A DNA stretch of 64,000 nt, taken from the NCBI GenBank assembly GCA_963828215.1, contig CAWHFO010000003.1:1-64000 (forward strand). The letters are read 5' to 3'. The notes under the pieces are model-generated. The model was given only the letters and a program-made list of their open reading frames with translations. It was not told the origin of the DNA and did not search any database. Within the stretch, counting starts at the first letter, position 1. Each line of letters begins with the position of its first letter. A program made the position numbers and the translations under genes. The stretch comes from CAVTJL01 sp963828215. GTDB taxonomy: Bacteria; Pseudomonadota; Alphaproteobacteria; Geminicoccales; Geminicoccaceae. This document shows positions 1 through 7,542 of the stretch, one piece after another.

Positions 1-230
1 TTCCGGTACGGCCAGCGCTTAGCCGGCTGTGGCGAGGCAGCATTGATCATCGCCACCATGTCGCTCAAGTCCCAAAGCCGATCCGTCACATCAGCGGCCA
101 TCGCCGGGCTGATTTGGAGCGTCTGGTGAATGCGGGCGAAGTTGTAGAACATGAAATGGATCGCGATCGAGTGCCCGTGGTTCTCGGCGTCCTTGCTGAA
201 GGCATTGGTGAGCCGAACTCGCCCTTGCGC
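1..230 (-). pseudogene. C-terminal fragment of an IS1-family transposase
   Basis: Read on the minus strand, this stretch encodes about 75 residues with the hallmark end of alphaproteobacterial IS1-type transposases: RLTNAFSK, then HFMFYNFARIHQTL, then SPAMAADVTDRLW. The frame is closed by a TGA just upstream of the fragment (about position 231), so the N-terminal three quarters, including most of the catalytic domain, are absent. The extreme C-terminus runs off the left edge of the window. It is a remnant, not a working element. I recognise the family from the FARIH and PAMAAGVTDRLW-like motifs. Confidence 0.75.
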
Positions 231-634
231 TCAGCCGGGATATCCTTTTGGGTCACGGTCATGCGGGCTTCCGGGCATCGCCGCGCGGTGGCGTTCGCCG
301 GGGTTCTCTCGCCGGCTGGTCATTGGCCACCTCTTCGGTGTCAGGCGGGCTTCTGTCAGAGGGCGCCTTCCCCTTGCGGGGATCACACCCGCAGAGAAGG
401 TTGCACAAGATCCGACGGATGATCGACACCGCATGACTCCCGCCAAACGCGGGCTCGCATCGCCGCGCCGGCAAGTTAGATATGGTGCCGTTCGCCGCTC
501 GAAGCCACCTGAAAGGTTATCGGAACATATTCAGGGGAATTCAAACTGACCCACTACCAGGCGCTGAGCGGCGTTGCGTCCACCCCGAAAGACGTGCAAC
601 CTCGCTAGCGCTCGGCACTATGGGGGAGGAAGGC
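231..634. other. Gene-free stretch between transposase scrap and agmatine deiminase
   Basis: Short open frames exist on both strands but none resembles a protein family, and the amino-acid composition is Arg/Pro/Gly-rich as expected of chance reading in GC-rich DNA. Around 540-560 the sequence AAACTGACCCACTACC resembles the repeated ends of IS21-type elements, so this stretch may be further insertion-sequence debris. The leader of the agmatine deiminase gene must lie at its right end. Confidence 0.4.
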
Positions 635-1675
635 TTGAGCACACCACGGGACGACGGGTTCGCCATGCCCGCGGAATGGGCACCGCACGCCCGTTGCTGG
701 ATGGCCTGGCCCTGCCGCGAGGCGCTCTGGGGCCAGCACCTGGAGGCGGCCCGCGAGGTCACGGCCGAGATCGCCAGGGCGATCGTCCAGCACGAGCCCG
801 TCACCATGATCGCCCGCCCGGAGCTCACCGCCTCCGTCTCGCTGCTCTGCGGCCCCGGCATCGCCGTGCTGCCGATGCCCCAGGACGACAGCTGGACGCG
901 CGACACCGGCCCCACCTTCGTCACCGACGGCAGCGGCCGGGTGGCCGGCGTCGACTGGCGCTTCAACGGCTGGGGCGAGGTCTACGAGGACTATGCCCAG
1001 GACGCGCGGATGGCGCAGCGGGTGCTCGAGCATCTGGACCTGCCCCGCTACGAGGCGGCGCTGGTCGCCGAGGGCGGCGCCATCCAGGTCGACGGGGAGG
1101 GCACCTGCCTCGTCTGCGAGACCTCGATCCTCGACCCGCGGCGCAATCCCGGCCTGTCCCGCGACGAGGCCGAGGCCAGGCTGAAAGAAAATCTCGGCGT
1201 CGAGCGGGTCGTCTGGCTGCCCTTCGGGCTGGTCGACGACGAGACGCGCGGCCATGTGGACAATGTCGCCTGCTTCGCCCGGCCGGGCCTGGTCCTGGCG
1301 CTGGCGAGCGACGATCCGGCCGACGCCAACCACGACGGGCTGGCCGCCAATCTCGAGCTGCTGCGGGCCGTCGGCGACGCCAGGGGCCGGCAGCTCGAGG
1401 TCGTGCCGATCCTCCAGCCCAAGGCGAGGCTGCGCGAGGACGGCCGGCGCCTGACGCTTTCCTACATCAATCTCTACATCGCCAATGGCGGCATCGTCAT
1501 GCCGGGCTTCGCCGACGGCGCCGACAAGGCGGCCTACCGGGCCGTCGGCCAGGCCTTTCCCGACCGCCAGGTCACCCAGCTCGAGGTCACCGACCTGATC
1601 CACGGCGGCGGCGGCATCCACTGCATCACCCAGCAGCAGCCGCTCCCGCGGATCATCGAGCCCGGGCCCGCCTGA
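635..1675 (+). CDS. aguA: Agmatine deiminase
   Basis: Converts agmatine to N-carbamoylputrescine and ammonia, a cytoplasmic step from arginine-derived agmatine to putrescine. About 346 residues, the normal family length. Family motifs are in order: DSWTRDTGP near residue 85 (substrate aspartate/arginine), EGGAI near 145, GHVDN near 207 (catalytic histidine) and GGGGIHCITQQ with the nucleophilic cysteine near 330. The frame is open further upstream. I chose TTG 635 because GGGAGGA sits five bases before it; the ATG at 620 overlaps that ribosome site, and ATG 665 would also keep the whole domain. No carbamoylputrescine amidase lies beside it, so the pathway's second step must be elsewhere. A peptidyl-arginine deiminase role is less likely because this is the short bacterial form without a secretion signal. 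Confidence 0.9.
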   Translation: MSTPRDDGFAMPAEWAPHARCWMAWPCREALWGQHLEAAREVTAEIARAIVQHEPVTMIARPELTASVSLLCGPGIAVLPMPQDDSWTRDTGPTFVTDGSGRVAGVDWRFNGWGEVYEDYAQDARMAQRVLEHLDLPRYEAALVAEGGAIQVDGEGTCLVCETSILDPRRNPGLSRDEAEARLKENLGVERVVWLPFGLVDDETRGHVDNVACFARPGLVLALASDDPADANHDGLAANLELLRAVGDARGRQLEVVPILQPKARLREDGRRLTLSYINLYIANGGIVMPGFADGADKAAYRAVGQAFPDRQVTQLEVTDLIHGGGGIHCITQQQPLPRIIEPGPA

Positions 1676-1687
1676 GGCGGGCGCCCC

Positions 1688-2637
1688 TCAGGGCGGGCAG
1701 GCGTCGGCGGCGGCGCTGTCGATCGCCGGGTCCCGCGTGTCGGCCTCGCCCGCGAAGGCCCGGGTCACGAACCGCAGCACGTGCGGCAGCTCCGCCGACC
1801 AGGAGCCCCAGTCGTGGCCGCCGGGCGCCAGGTGCAGCGTCGCCGGGATGCCGGCGCCGTGCAACGCCACGTAGAACAGCGCCGCGTTCACGTCGTACTC
1901 GTAATAGTCGGCGTTGCCGCTCGACAGATAGATCGCCGGCCGCAGCGGCGCCCTGGCGACGGCCGGGATTGCGGAGAAGACGTTGGCCGCCTCGAAGCGG
2001 GCCCGGCTGAACGGGCTCCCGAAGGCGCCGTGCAGGTCGTCGATGTTCTCCTGGGTCACCACCTGGTGCTCGAGATAGAGGGCCCCGCTCATGCTCGCCG
2101 CCGCGGCGAAGACAGCGGGCCGGGCGAAGGCCAGGTGCACCGCCCCGTAGCCGCCCATGCTGAGCCCGGCGACGGCCCGCCCCTCGCGCCGCCCTTCTCC
2201 CCGATAGCGGGCCTCGATGCCGGGAACGAGCTCGTCCAGATAGGCCGTGGCGACCGCGCCGGCGCCGCCCGGGTCGGGATTGTCGACGTACCAGCTGTTG
2301 CCCGCATCCGGCATCACGATGACCAGCGGCACCACCCGGCCGCCGGCGATCATCCGGTCCGCCAGCTCCTGCAGATGCGCCCGCTCGAGCCAGTCCTCGG
2401 GCCTGCTGTCGGCGCCGGGCAGCAGATAGAGGACCGGGTAGCGACGCGTCCCCAGGGGGTCGTAGCCGTCCGGCAGATAGACGAAATAGTCGATCGCCCG
2501 CCCGAGCAGCCGGCTCGCCAGATGCTGGTCGCGCAGCACCCTCGACGCCGCCTGCGCGGCCGGCGAGAGCCCGAGGCTCATGAGCACCAGGGCGAGCACC
2601 AACCGAGAAACCCAGAAAGGCGGGGCCGTCGCCGCAT
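1688..2637 (-). CDS. Secreted alpha/beta-hydrolase esterase (esterase D / tributyrin-esterase-like)
   Basis: An exported serine esterase of the PF00756 type. The nucleophile elbow GLSMGG lies near residue 160, an RYPVLYLLPG oxyanion-side strand precedes it, and the histidine is probably in GGHDWGSW near 278. A hydrophobic segment VLALVLMSLGLSPAAQA ending in AQA looks like a signal peptide. The best ribosome site (GGGAGGAG at 2640-2648) points to ATG 2637, but that start reads MRRRPRLSGFL and then leaves the frame of the signal peptide. A one-base loss (or two-base gain) near 2600-2610 would join them, so I span the shift. Substrate is unknown; homologues act on acyl esters, S-formylglutathione or siderophore esters. 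Confidence 0.75.
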
Positions 2638-2804
2638 GCTCTCCTCCCGGTGGCAGAGCTGCTGCCGATCCCTTAGAGGACGAGGGCCGTTCCCGCCATC
2701 GCCGGCGCCACCGGGGCGGCCTCGACATTTCGGCTTGGCCGGGCCCCGCCCGACCGCCAAACTCCGCCCTCTCAGCCGAGCGGACCCGGGGCGGAGCAGC
2801 AATC

Positions 2805-3392
2805 ATGGCCCGATCGACCACCCAGGACCCCCGGGGCGCGCAACGAGAAAAAGACTGGCCGGACGACATCTTCGAGGCGCTCGTCGCGGCCGATGTCCGC
2901 CTGGTCGCCTACGTCCCCGACGGCGGCCACGCCGCCCTCATCCGCCGCGTCGGCTGGGCCCCCTCGATGCGCGCGGTGCCGCTCACCACCGAGGAGGAGG
3001 GCATTTCTCTTCTTGCCGGGGCCTGGCTGGGCGGCGAGCGCGGCGTCCTGCTCATGCAGTCCAGCGGCGTCGGCAACTGCATCAACATGCTGTCCCTCGT
3101 CCGCGTCTGCGCCTTCCCGCTCCTCACCCTCGTGGCGATGCGCGGCGAATGGGGCGAGTTCAATCCCTGGCAGGTGCCGATGGGCGGGGCCACCGCCGCC
3201 GCCCTCGGCCTGATGGGCGTCCAGACCCTCCGGGTCGACCGCGCGGACGACGCCGGCCCGGTCGTCGCCGCGGCCGCCACCATGGCCTTCGAGGGCGGCT
3301 CCGCCATGGCCGTGCTGCTTGGCCAGCGCCTGATCGGCGCCAAGATTTTTTCCACTTCCACGAGCGAGCCGGGCGAGGGGCCACCCTCATGA
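2805..3392 (+). CDS. Sulfopyruvate/phosphonopyruvate decarboxylase-type alpha subunit (TPP-binding, N-terminal half)
   Basis: About 195 residues matching the pyrimidine-binding half of the split thiamine-pyrophosphate decarboxylases (ComD type). Visible family features are VAYVPDGG near residue 31, TTEEEG near 60 (the glutamate that activates TPP) and GVLLMQSSGVGNCIN near 80. It overlaps the next gene by four bases (ATGA), the usual arrangement for the alpha and beta chains of one enzyme. ATG 2805 is preceded by GGAGCAGC. ComDE converts sulfopyruvate to sulfoacetaldehyde, and single-chain relatives decarboxylate phosphonopyruvate. There are no ComA/B/C or phosphonate genes here, so the substrate cannot be set from context. 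Confidence 0.8.
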   Translation: MARSTTQDPRGAQREKDWPDDIFEALVAADVRLVAYVPDGGHAALIRRVGWAPSMRAVPLTTEEEGISLLAGAWLGGERGVLLMQSSGVGNCINMLSLVRVCAFPLLTLVAMRGEWGEFNPWQVPMGGATAAALGLMGVQTLRVDRADDAGPVVAAAATMAFEGGSAMAVLLGQRLIGAKIFSTSTSEPGEGPPS

Positions 3393-3981
3393 CCGCCGCC
3401 GAGGATAGGCTCGACCGCCGCACGGTCGTCGCCCGGCTGCTGGCCCGCCGAGGCGACACCCTCGTCGTCACGGGCCTCGGCGCCCCGACCTACGACGTCG
3501 CCGCCGCCGGCAACTCCCCCAAAAATTTCTATTTGTGGGGCGCGATGGGCGGGGCGGCCATGGTCGGCCTCGGTCTCGCTTTGGCCCGGCCGGCGTCGCC
3601 CGTCCTCGTCGTCACCGGCGACGGCGAGATGCTGATGGGCCTGGGCTCGCTCGCCACCATCGCCGTCCAGGCGCCAAAAAACCTGACGGTCGTCGTGCTC
3701 GACAACGGCCTCTACGGCGAGACCGGCGGCCAGCCCAGCCACACCGCCCACGGCACCGACCTCGCCGCCACCGCCCGCGCCGCCGGCATCCGCGACGCGC
3801 AGAAGCTGAAAAAATGGACGAGGTCGAGAGCCTCGCCCGCCGCCTGACCGCCCCCAAGCCCGGCCCCACCTTCGCCGCCATCACCGTCGACCAGGCCGAC
3901 CACCCCCGCATCCTCCCGACCCGCGACGGCGCCTTCCTGAAAGCTCGTATGCGCCAAGCGCTGGGGCTCGAGCCGATGTAG
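3389..3981 (+). CDS. Sulfopyruvate/phosphonopyruvate decarboxylase-type beta subunit (TPP-binding, C-terminal half; one frameshift)
   Basis: The diphosphate-binding half of the enzyme whose alpha subunit it overlaps. The TPP/Mg motif begins GDGEMLMGLGS near residue 77 and ends with VVLDNGLYGETGG near 113. The conserved tail (MDEVESLARRL through LGLEPM) is in a different frame: the shift falls at the A6 run near 3810, where one A is missing or two are extra. Allowing for it gives about 197 residues, the normal length. A hairpin follows immediately. The last 15 codons have a near copy at 5402-5446, suggesting that a second, largely lost copy of this gene once lay downstream. Confidence 0.78.
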
Positions 3982-4002
3982 CCGGCCGGTCGGACGGCCG
4001 GC
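3981..4002 (+). terminator. GC-rich hairpin after the TPP decarboxylase genes
   Basis: A perfect 8-bp stem (GCCGGCCG, 3981-3988, with CGGCCGGC, 3995-4002) and a 6-base loop, starting on the last base of the beta-subunit stop codon. No T-tract follows, so it may act as a Rho-dependent or bidirectional attenuator between this operon and the converging fitA remnant. Confidence 0.45.
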
Positions 4003-4028
4003 CGTGGCGGAGTCCTATGGCCGATCGC

Positions 4029-4277
4029 GAGCAGAAACATCACTCGAAGCGCGCCGGCTCGCGCGCCGGCAGCTTCAGCTCGACGCCGCCCAGCGGCTCG
4101 AATCGGGCACGGATGCGCTCATGGAGATTTCTGCTCCTGCGCGCGTCCAGGACCCGTCAACGCCTCCCGCAGGATGCGCCGCACCTCGGCCTCCATGGAA
4201 TGCCCACGCTCCGCCGCGCGCACCCGCAGCCGCTCCTTCAGCGCCGGATCGAGTTTGCGGACCGTGATGCTGCTCAT
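4029..4277 (-). pseudogene. FitA-type antitoxin (orphan, one frameshift) with a four-codon stub of fitB
   Basis: A ribbon-helix-helix antitoxin of the FitA/StbC family. It starts MSSITVRKLD and continues with ERGHSMEAEVRRILREAL, the typical DNA-binding half. After about 50 residues the frame shifts near 4125-4135 (one extra base) and continues as ERIRARFEPLGGVELKLPAREP, the classic toxin-binding C-terminus, to a TGA at 4040-4042, giving the usual ~78 residues. The toxin would start in the overlapping TGATG, and ATG TTT CTG CTC (MFLL, the standard FitB start) is present at 4029-4040. The reading then jumps into unrelated sequence at the 3' side of the decarboxylase operon. The toxin is therefore gone and the antitoxin is an orphan. 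Confidence 0.75.
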
Positions 4278-4516
4278 TCCCGACGACCTGCCGCGAATTG
4301 ACATCATCGCCAGCATTGATTGCAACGCGCTCGACGTCAAGCCGCCAAAGGAGCTCGGGCGGGCATGTGGGCAGGCGGGCCGGAAACCGACAACCGAAGG
4401 CCATCGCCGATTGAAGGGCCGACCGGACCTGCGTAGAAGGCATCCGACGAGCCTTGATCGCGGTCGCGCTCGAGCTTCCACTGACAAAATCGTCCTTGCG
4501 AGAGAGAGGCACTGGC

Positions 4517-4795
4517 ATGGTGATCCGCCGTAGGGCGTTGGGCTGCGTGATCCTGGCACTCGCCGGATGCGGCGCGGCGTCGCCGAAGATGCTGACGGCC
4601 ACGGATAGCCACGTGGCCTACAGCTGGGACTCCGACGCGGCCACGGTGGCCGACGTCACGTCGCTGGCCAAAAGCTACTGCGAGAAGCGCGACAAGCAGG
4701 CGAGCCTGGTGGCGAACAACGCCGCCAGCAAGACCGGCACGTTCTTCGTGACGGAGTTCAATTGCGTGGCACCGGAGCCTCGAGGCTCCAACTGA
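4517..4795 (+). CDS. Small predicted lipoprotein, function unknown
   Basis: Ninety-two residues beginning MVIRRRALGCVILALAGC. This is a short basic n-region, a hydrophobic core and a lipobox (LAGC) that would place the mature N-terminal cysteine at residue 18 on a membrane. The mature part is small and polar, with a further cysteine pair spaced through YCEKRDK and FNCVAP that could form a disulfide. ATG 4517 is chosen because it gives the clean signal peptide and GAGAGAGGC lies upstream; an earlier start would add a non-signal extension. I do not recognise a domain. The neighbours (broken fitA, cupin) give no functional hint. Confidence 0.6.
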   Translation: MVIRRRALGCVILALAGCGAASPKMLTATDSHVAYSWDSDAATVADVTSLAKSYCEKRDKQASLVANNAASKTGTFFVTEFNCVAPEPRGSN

Positions 4796-4971
4796 GCTCG
4801 GCTGAGCCTGCAGCCACGGCTCACGACCCGGCCGGCTTCCTGCACGTCCCGGCGCTGAGCAGCGAGGTCGCGCCGTGGTCGCTCTCGACCTTGTGCGAGA
4901 TCGCGGGCCGAATGTAGACTGCATCGATGGCTCCTCGATTGAGCCCGATGAAAAAAAGAAAGGGTCGCGAA

Positions 4972-5361
4972 ATGGTTGGCAGCATCGACTTGTCGAGCCC
5001 GTCGACCTGGGATCCCGAGCTGGATGCCGTGAAGGCGGCGCCGAAACATCACAAGGTGCTGTTCGAGAACGACCGGGTCCGCGTGCTCGAGGTCACGCTC
5101 GAGCCCAACGACGAGGAGCCGGTTCATCATCACCGCTGGCCGTCGGTTTTTGTCTTTGACCAGATCAAGCCGCCGGTCGTCGACATCTCGCCCGACGGCG
5201 AGCGGCTTCCACCCCACCGCGACATCATGAAAGCTCTCGGGGCCTGGGACGGCCAGGGGTGTCTCGTGGTCAACATGGCGCCCCAACCTCCCGGTCGGGT
5301 CCTGAACGAGTCGGACGTGGCGGTGCACGGCATCCGGATCGAGATGAAGAACATGGGTTGA
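4972..5361 (+). CDS. Small cupin-like protein
   Basis: About 129 residues. The segment VLEVTLEPNDEEPVHHHRWPSV has the spacing of a cupin metal motif (glutamate, then a histidine cluster), and the second half carries LVVNMAPQPP and ending strands typical of a single small beta-barrel. ATG 4972 has AAAGAAAGGG seven bases before it; ATGs at 4927 and 4948 are possible but add a lysine/arginine-rich leader. No catalytic partner is adjacent. It could be a metal-binding sensor domain or a small-molecule dioxygenase/isomerase fold. The call rests on the HHH motif and length only. Confidence 0.5.
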   Translation: MVGSIDLSSPSTWDPELDAVKAAPKHHKVLFENDRVRVLEVTLEPNDEEPVHHHRWPSVFVFDQIKPPVVDISPDGERLPPHRDIMKALGAWDGQGCLVVNMAPQPPGRVLNESDVAVHGIRIEMKNMG

Positions 5362-5401
5362 CCGGGAAGCAGCTGGTCTGGCGCTGTAGCGCGCCCGACG
5401 C

Positions 5402-5446
5402 CTGAAGGCTCGCCTGCGCCAAGCGCTCGGCCGTGAGCCGATGTAG
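5402..5446 (+). pseudogene. Remnant: second copy of the decarboxylase beta-subunit 3' end
   Basis: Fifteen codons reading LKARLRQALGREPM and TAG, against LKARMRQALGLEPM and TAG at 3937-3981. Thirty-eight of 45 bases are identical and the stop codon falls at the same place. No upstream part of a second beta-subunit gene is recognisable before 5390. This looks like the surviving tail of a duplicated gene, or one side of a rearrangement that separated two tails with the lipoprotein and cupin genes between them. Confidence 0.65.
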
Positions 5447-5550
5447 CTTCTTGTAGCCGGCGCCAGCCCGACATGCTGTAGCGGACGGCTCCGATGGATG
5501 ACGCCTTCCTTCAGTGGTAGAATGGCATGGCGTTCCAATGGAAAACCGCT

Positions 5551-5772
5551 ATGCGCACTGTGCTCGCCCACCTTCAGGTCGACCCAAACGGCCAGGTTAC
5601 CGGCCAAGTCCCGCGCGACGTGCCGACTGGCGACTACACCGCCCCACTCGAGGTGCCGGAGCAGCGGGGGCCGAAGGCGAGCACCAAGCTCGACCTGCCG
5701 CTCCACGATGAGCCTTGGGACGATGCGGTGTCGCTGCGCCGCGAGGATCTCTACGGTCCAGACAGGCGCTGA
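5551..5772 (+). CDS. Probable VapB-like antitoxin of a small uncharacterised family
   Basis: About 73 residues starting MRTVLAHLQVDPNGQVTG and ending in DAVSLRREDLYG. I recall proteins of this shape, with a beta-rich start and an SLRRE(D/E)xYG tail, upstream of PIN-domain toxins. The open frame could start at ATG 5527, but the conserved-looking part begins at 5551. Nine bases after its stop begins a PIN-domain reading frame that is cut short, which supports the antitoxin call by context. It has no recognisable DNA-binding motif by eye. Confidence 0.5.
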   Translation: MRTVLAHLQVDPNGQVTGQVPRDVPTGDYTAPLEVPEQRGPKASTKLDLPLHDEPWDDAVSLRREDLYGPDRR

Positions 5773-5781
5773 CCGTCCCTT

Positions 5782-5853
5782 TTGGTAGACACCACCTTCC
5801 TCATCCACGGGAGCCGTCCCGCCGGTGCCGCCATCTGTAACAAGCCGACTTGA
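5782..5853 (+). pseudogene. Truncated PIN-domain (VapC-type) toxin, first 23 codons only
   Basis: From TTG 5782 the reading is VDTTFLIHGSRPAGAAIC followed closely by TGA at 5851-5853. VDTTFLI is the first strand of PIN-domain ribonucleases and contains their first catalytic aspartate. A complete toxin would run about 130 residues. The downstream sequence changes abruptly to AT-richer DNA, so the break probably coincides with an insertion or deletion boundary. It sits directly after its probable antitoxin gene. Confidence 0.6.
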
Positions 5854-5962
5854 GTGCACTGTTAGCACAACTCCGGGAAAGATGTGTACGGCCCCACCTT
5901 TTGACCCTGTTATACTTCTATGCTCAGAGCGAGATGGCTTTCACAATTCGTAGTATCGTCGC

Positions 5963-6964
5963 TTATAACTTATGCCTAACTGAGTGGTCTACTGTTCGGT
6001 GACCAATCACCGATCGACCTACAAGGAAGACGATATTTTCTAGTGCCTTTTCACTCCCGTCTGCCAGCCGATAAAGCAGCTTCTCTTGCCGACAAACGAG
6101 TTCGACGAATTCCTTTTGATCCGCGTCGTACGTACCCTCTCCCCGGGTGACGATTCTGGCGCCCGTCCTGCCTTCACCGGCGGCGTCGACGCAAGGGACG
6201 GTAATTGTAAAATTCACATATAGCGACGCCGGATTCTCGGTGGCAAAGAAATCCATTTCCGTTGACGGTTCACCCGCAGGCGCGAAGGAATGTTTTGCAG
6301 CCAGCTCCTGCACCTTGTCGCCGAAGAGCCTTCGATATGATCTTATCAAAAGGCTTGGGTCATCCAGAAGTTGGTCCTGATACGTGTTAGAAGTTCTGTT
6401 AAGTTTGGATAGATTTCGAACTTATTCGGTTTCTCTTTGAGATCACACTTCAATTCTTCCGAAAGCCCTTGACTGAAGGAATACCCTTCGTAGAATGCCT
6501 TATCATTGGAAACCAGAATTACGGACTCGTCCGTGAGCATGGCAAGACAGTCCTCCCATACCACGCCGTCCTTGTATTGTTGACTTTTGTCACTCGGCGG
6601 AAGCTTCTTCACGGTTCGTATTAAGGAAGCCCTAGCGCTACTGAGTGTAAAAGGGATCTCGTCTATGGTCACGCCGAGAGATGGGAAAACACCGCGCGAT
6701 CAGTGCTTCCACTTCGTCCGCATTTGGCAGAACAACTTCTGGTAGCCGACCAAATATCGCTAGCAGTTGTCGATGATTCTTTTGAATATTATCGATCCAT
6801 GAGCTCAAGGAGCTGCGCAGATTAAGTTCCGTTTCGAGCCTGACCACTTCGGGAAGGCCAATGCGTGCCTTTTTCACTCGCAGATAAAACCGCACGGCGC
6901 TGCCGGCACTTGACGTGAGCGCTAGTTCTGATATCCAGACATTAGTATCAAAAATTACAATCAT
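5963..6964 (-). CDS. PIN-domain protein (DUF4935-like), AT-rich, two frameshifts
   Basis: Starts MIVIFDTNVWISEL, the first PIN strand with the catalytic aspartate, and continues with EVVRLETELN. A shift near 6670-6690 leads to VWEDCLAMLTDESVILVSNDKAFY, the later PIN acidic residues, and another near 6350 to the C-terminal part with SYRRLFGDKVQELA. Spanning both gives about 333 residues, right for PIN proteins of the DUF4935 type. Codon use and base composition are visibly poorer in G+C than in all neighbours, a sign of recent transfer. The ATG overlaps the end of an upstream open frame, as in toxin-antitoxin operons. Predicted role: Mg-dependent RNase. The two shifts may be natural inactivation or read errors. 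Confidence 0.65.
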
Positions 6965-7163
6965 ATGCGAATTCTCGGGGAGTTAGCGGCGAAGGGGGCT
7001 TGGTATTGCTATCGCGAGTTAGACTTGGACCTGTAGCATATTCGAGCATCGGCCAGGGACTGCCGCGAATGACACGTCGCCATCTGGGTTCCGCCGCATA
7101 CTCGATGACAGCTTTGGCCTCCACGGCGCGTGCGAGCGCGTCCGATCGTGCTCGTCCAGCCGG
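6948..7163 (-). other. Open frame ending inside the PIN gene start, possible antitoxin remnant
   Basis: After a TAG at 7164-7166 the minus strand stays open for 71 codons, reading for example DALARAVEAKAVIEYAAEPRWRRV and PREFAYDCNF, and its TGA (6948-6950) lies within the first codons of the PIN gene. The composition is protein-like rather than a GC shadow. It has no clear start of its own: upstream, the DNA is the DUF29 gene in another frame. It could be the end of an antitoxin whose beginning was replaced, or the true C-terminus of the DUF29 protein after a frameshift. I do not recognise the family. Confidence 0.35.
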
Positions 7164-7401
7164 CTAGCGGCTCGGTGGGGGGCGAATAGGCGAGCTTCAG
7201 GCGATGCTCGATGATCGTCCGGAGATAGCTTCGGACGGCGTCGCGCTCGCTCTTCCCCAAGTCCTCGACCTCCAGGATCAGATGGGTGAGGTCGATCGCC
7301 ACGTTGGGGCGCGTCTCCTTGAGGCGCCGGAGCGCCCGCGCCTGGTCGCGCGTCCAGGCATAGAAGTCCCGCTCATAGAGATCGCCGAGGCTCGCTGCCA
7401 T
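7009..7401 (-). CDS. DUF29 family protein, C-terminus uncertain
   Basis: The first 90 residues (MAASLGDLYERDFYAWTRDQ, then LRRLKETRPNVAIDLTHLILE, then SYLRTIIEHRLKLAYSP and AGWTSTIGRAR) are typical of DUF29, small helical proteins of unknown function frequent in cyanobacteria and alphaproteobacteria, often near toxin-antitoxin genes. The tail after about residue 95 is Arg/Ser/Cys-rich and does not resemble DUF29, while a different frame stays open over the same bases. The gene is either frameshifted near 7130 or truncated and fused to foreign sequence. ATG 7401 gives the family's usual N-terminus. Confidence 0.7.
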   Translation of the reverse strand: MAASLGDLYERDFYAWTRDQARALRRLKETRPNVAIDLTHLILEVEDLGKSERDAVRSYLRTIIEHRLKLAYSPPTEPLAGWTSTIGRARTRRGGQSCHRVCGGTQMATCHSRQSLADARICYRSKSNSR

Positions 7402-7542
7402 GACCTTCTCGCCGCTCCACCTCGTCTCTATAGCACGGCCACCCGGCGGCGATGAAGGCGGCCGGTGGCTGGTAAAGGCGGCATTCGCCGGGTCTCTCAA
7501 TCAACGATTGACGGACAGGAAGAAATGCCCTAGAGAGGAGAA

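Noticed and set aside
4119..4559. A 146-codon version of the FitA gene
   Set aside because: The first 94 codons are Arg/Ser/Pro-rich and unlike FitA. The conserved start is at 4277.
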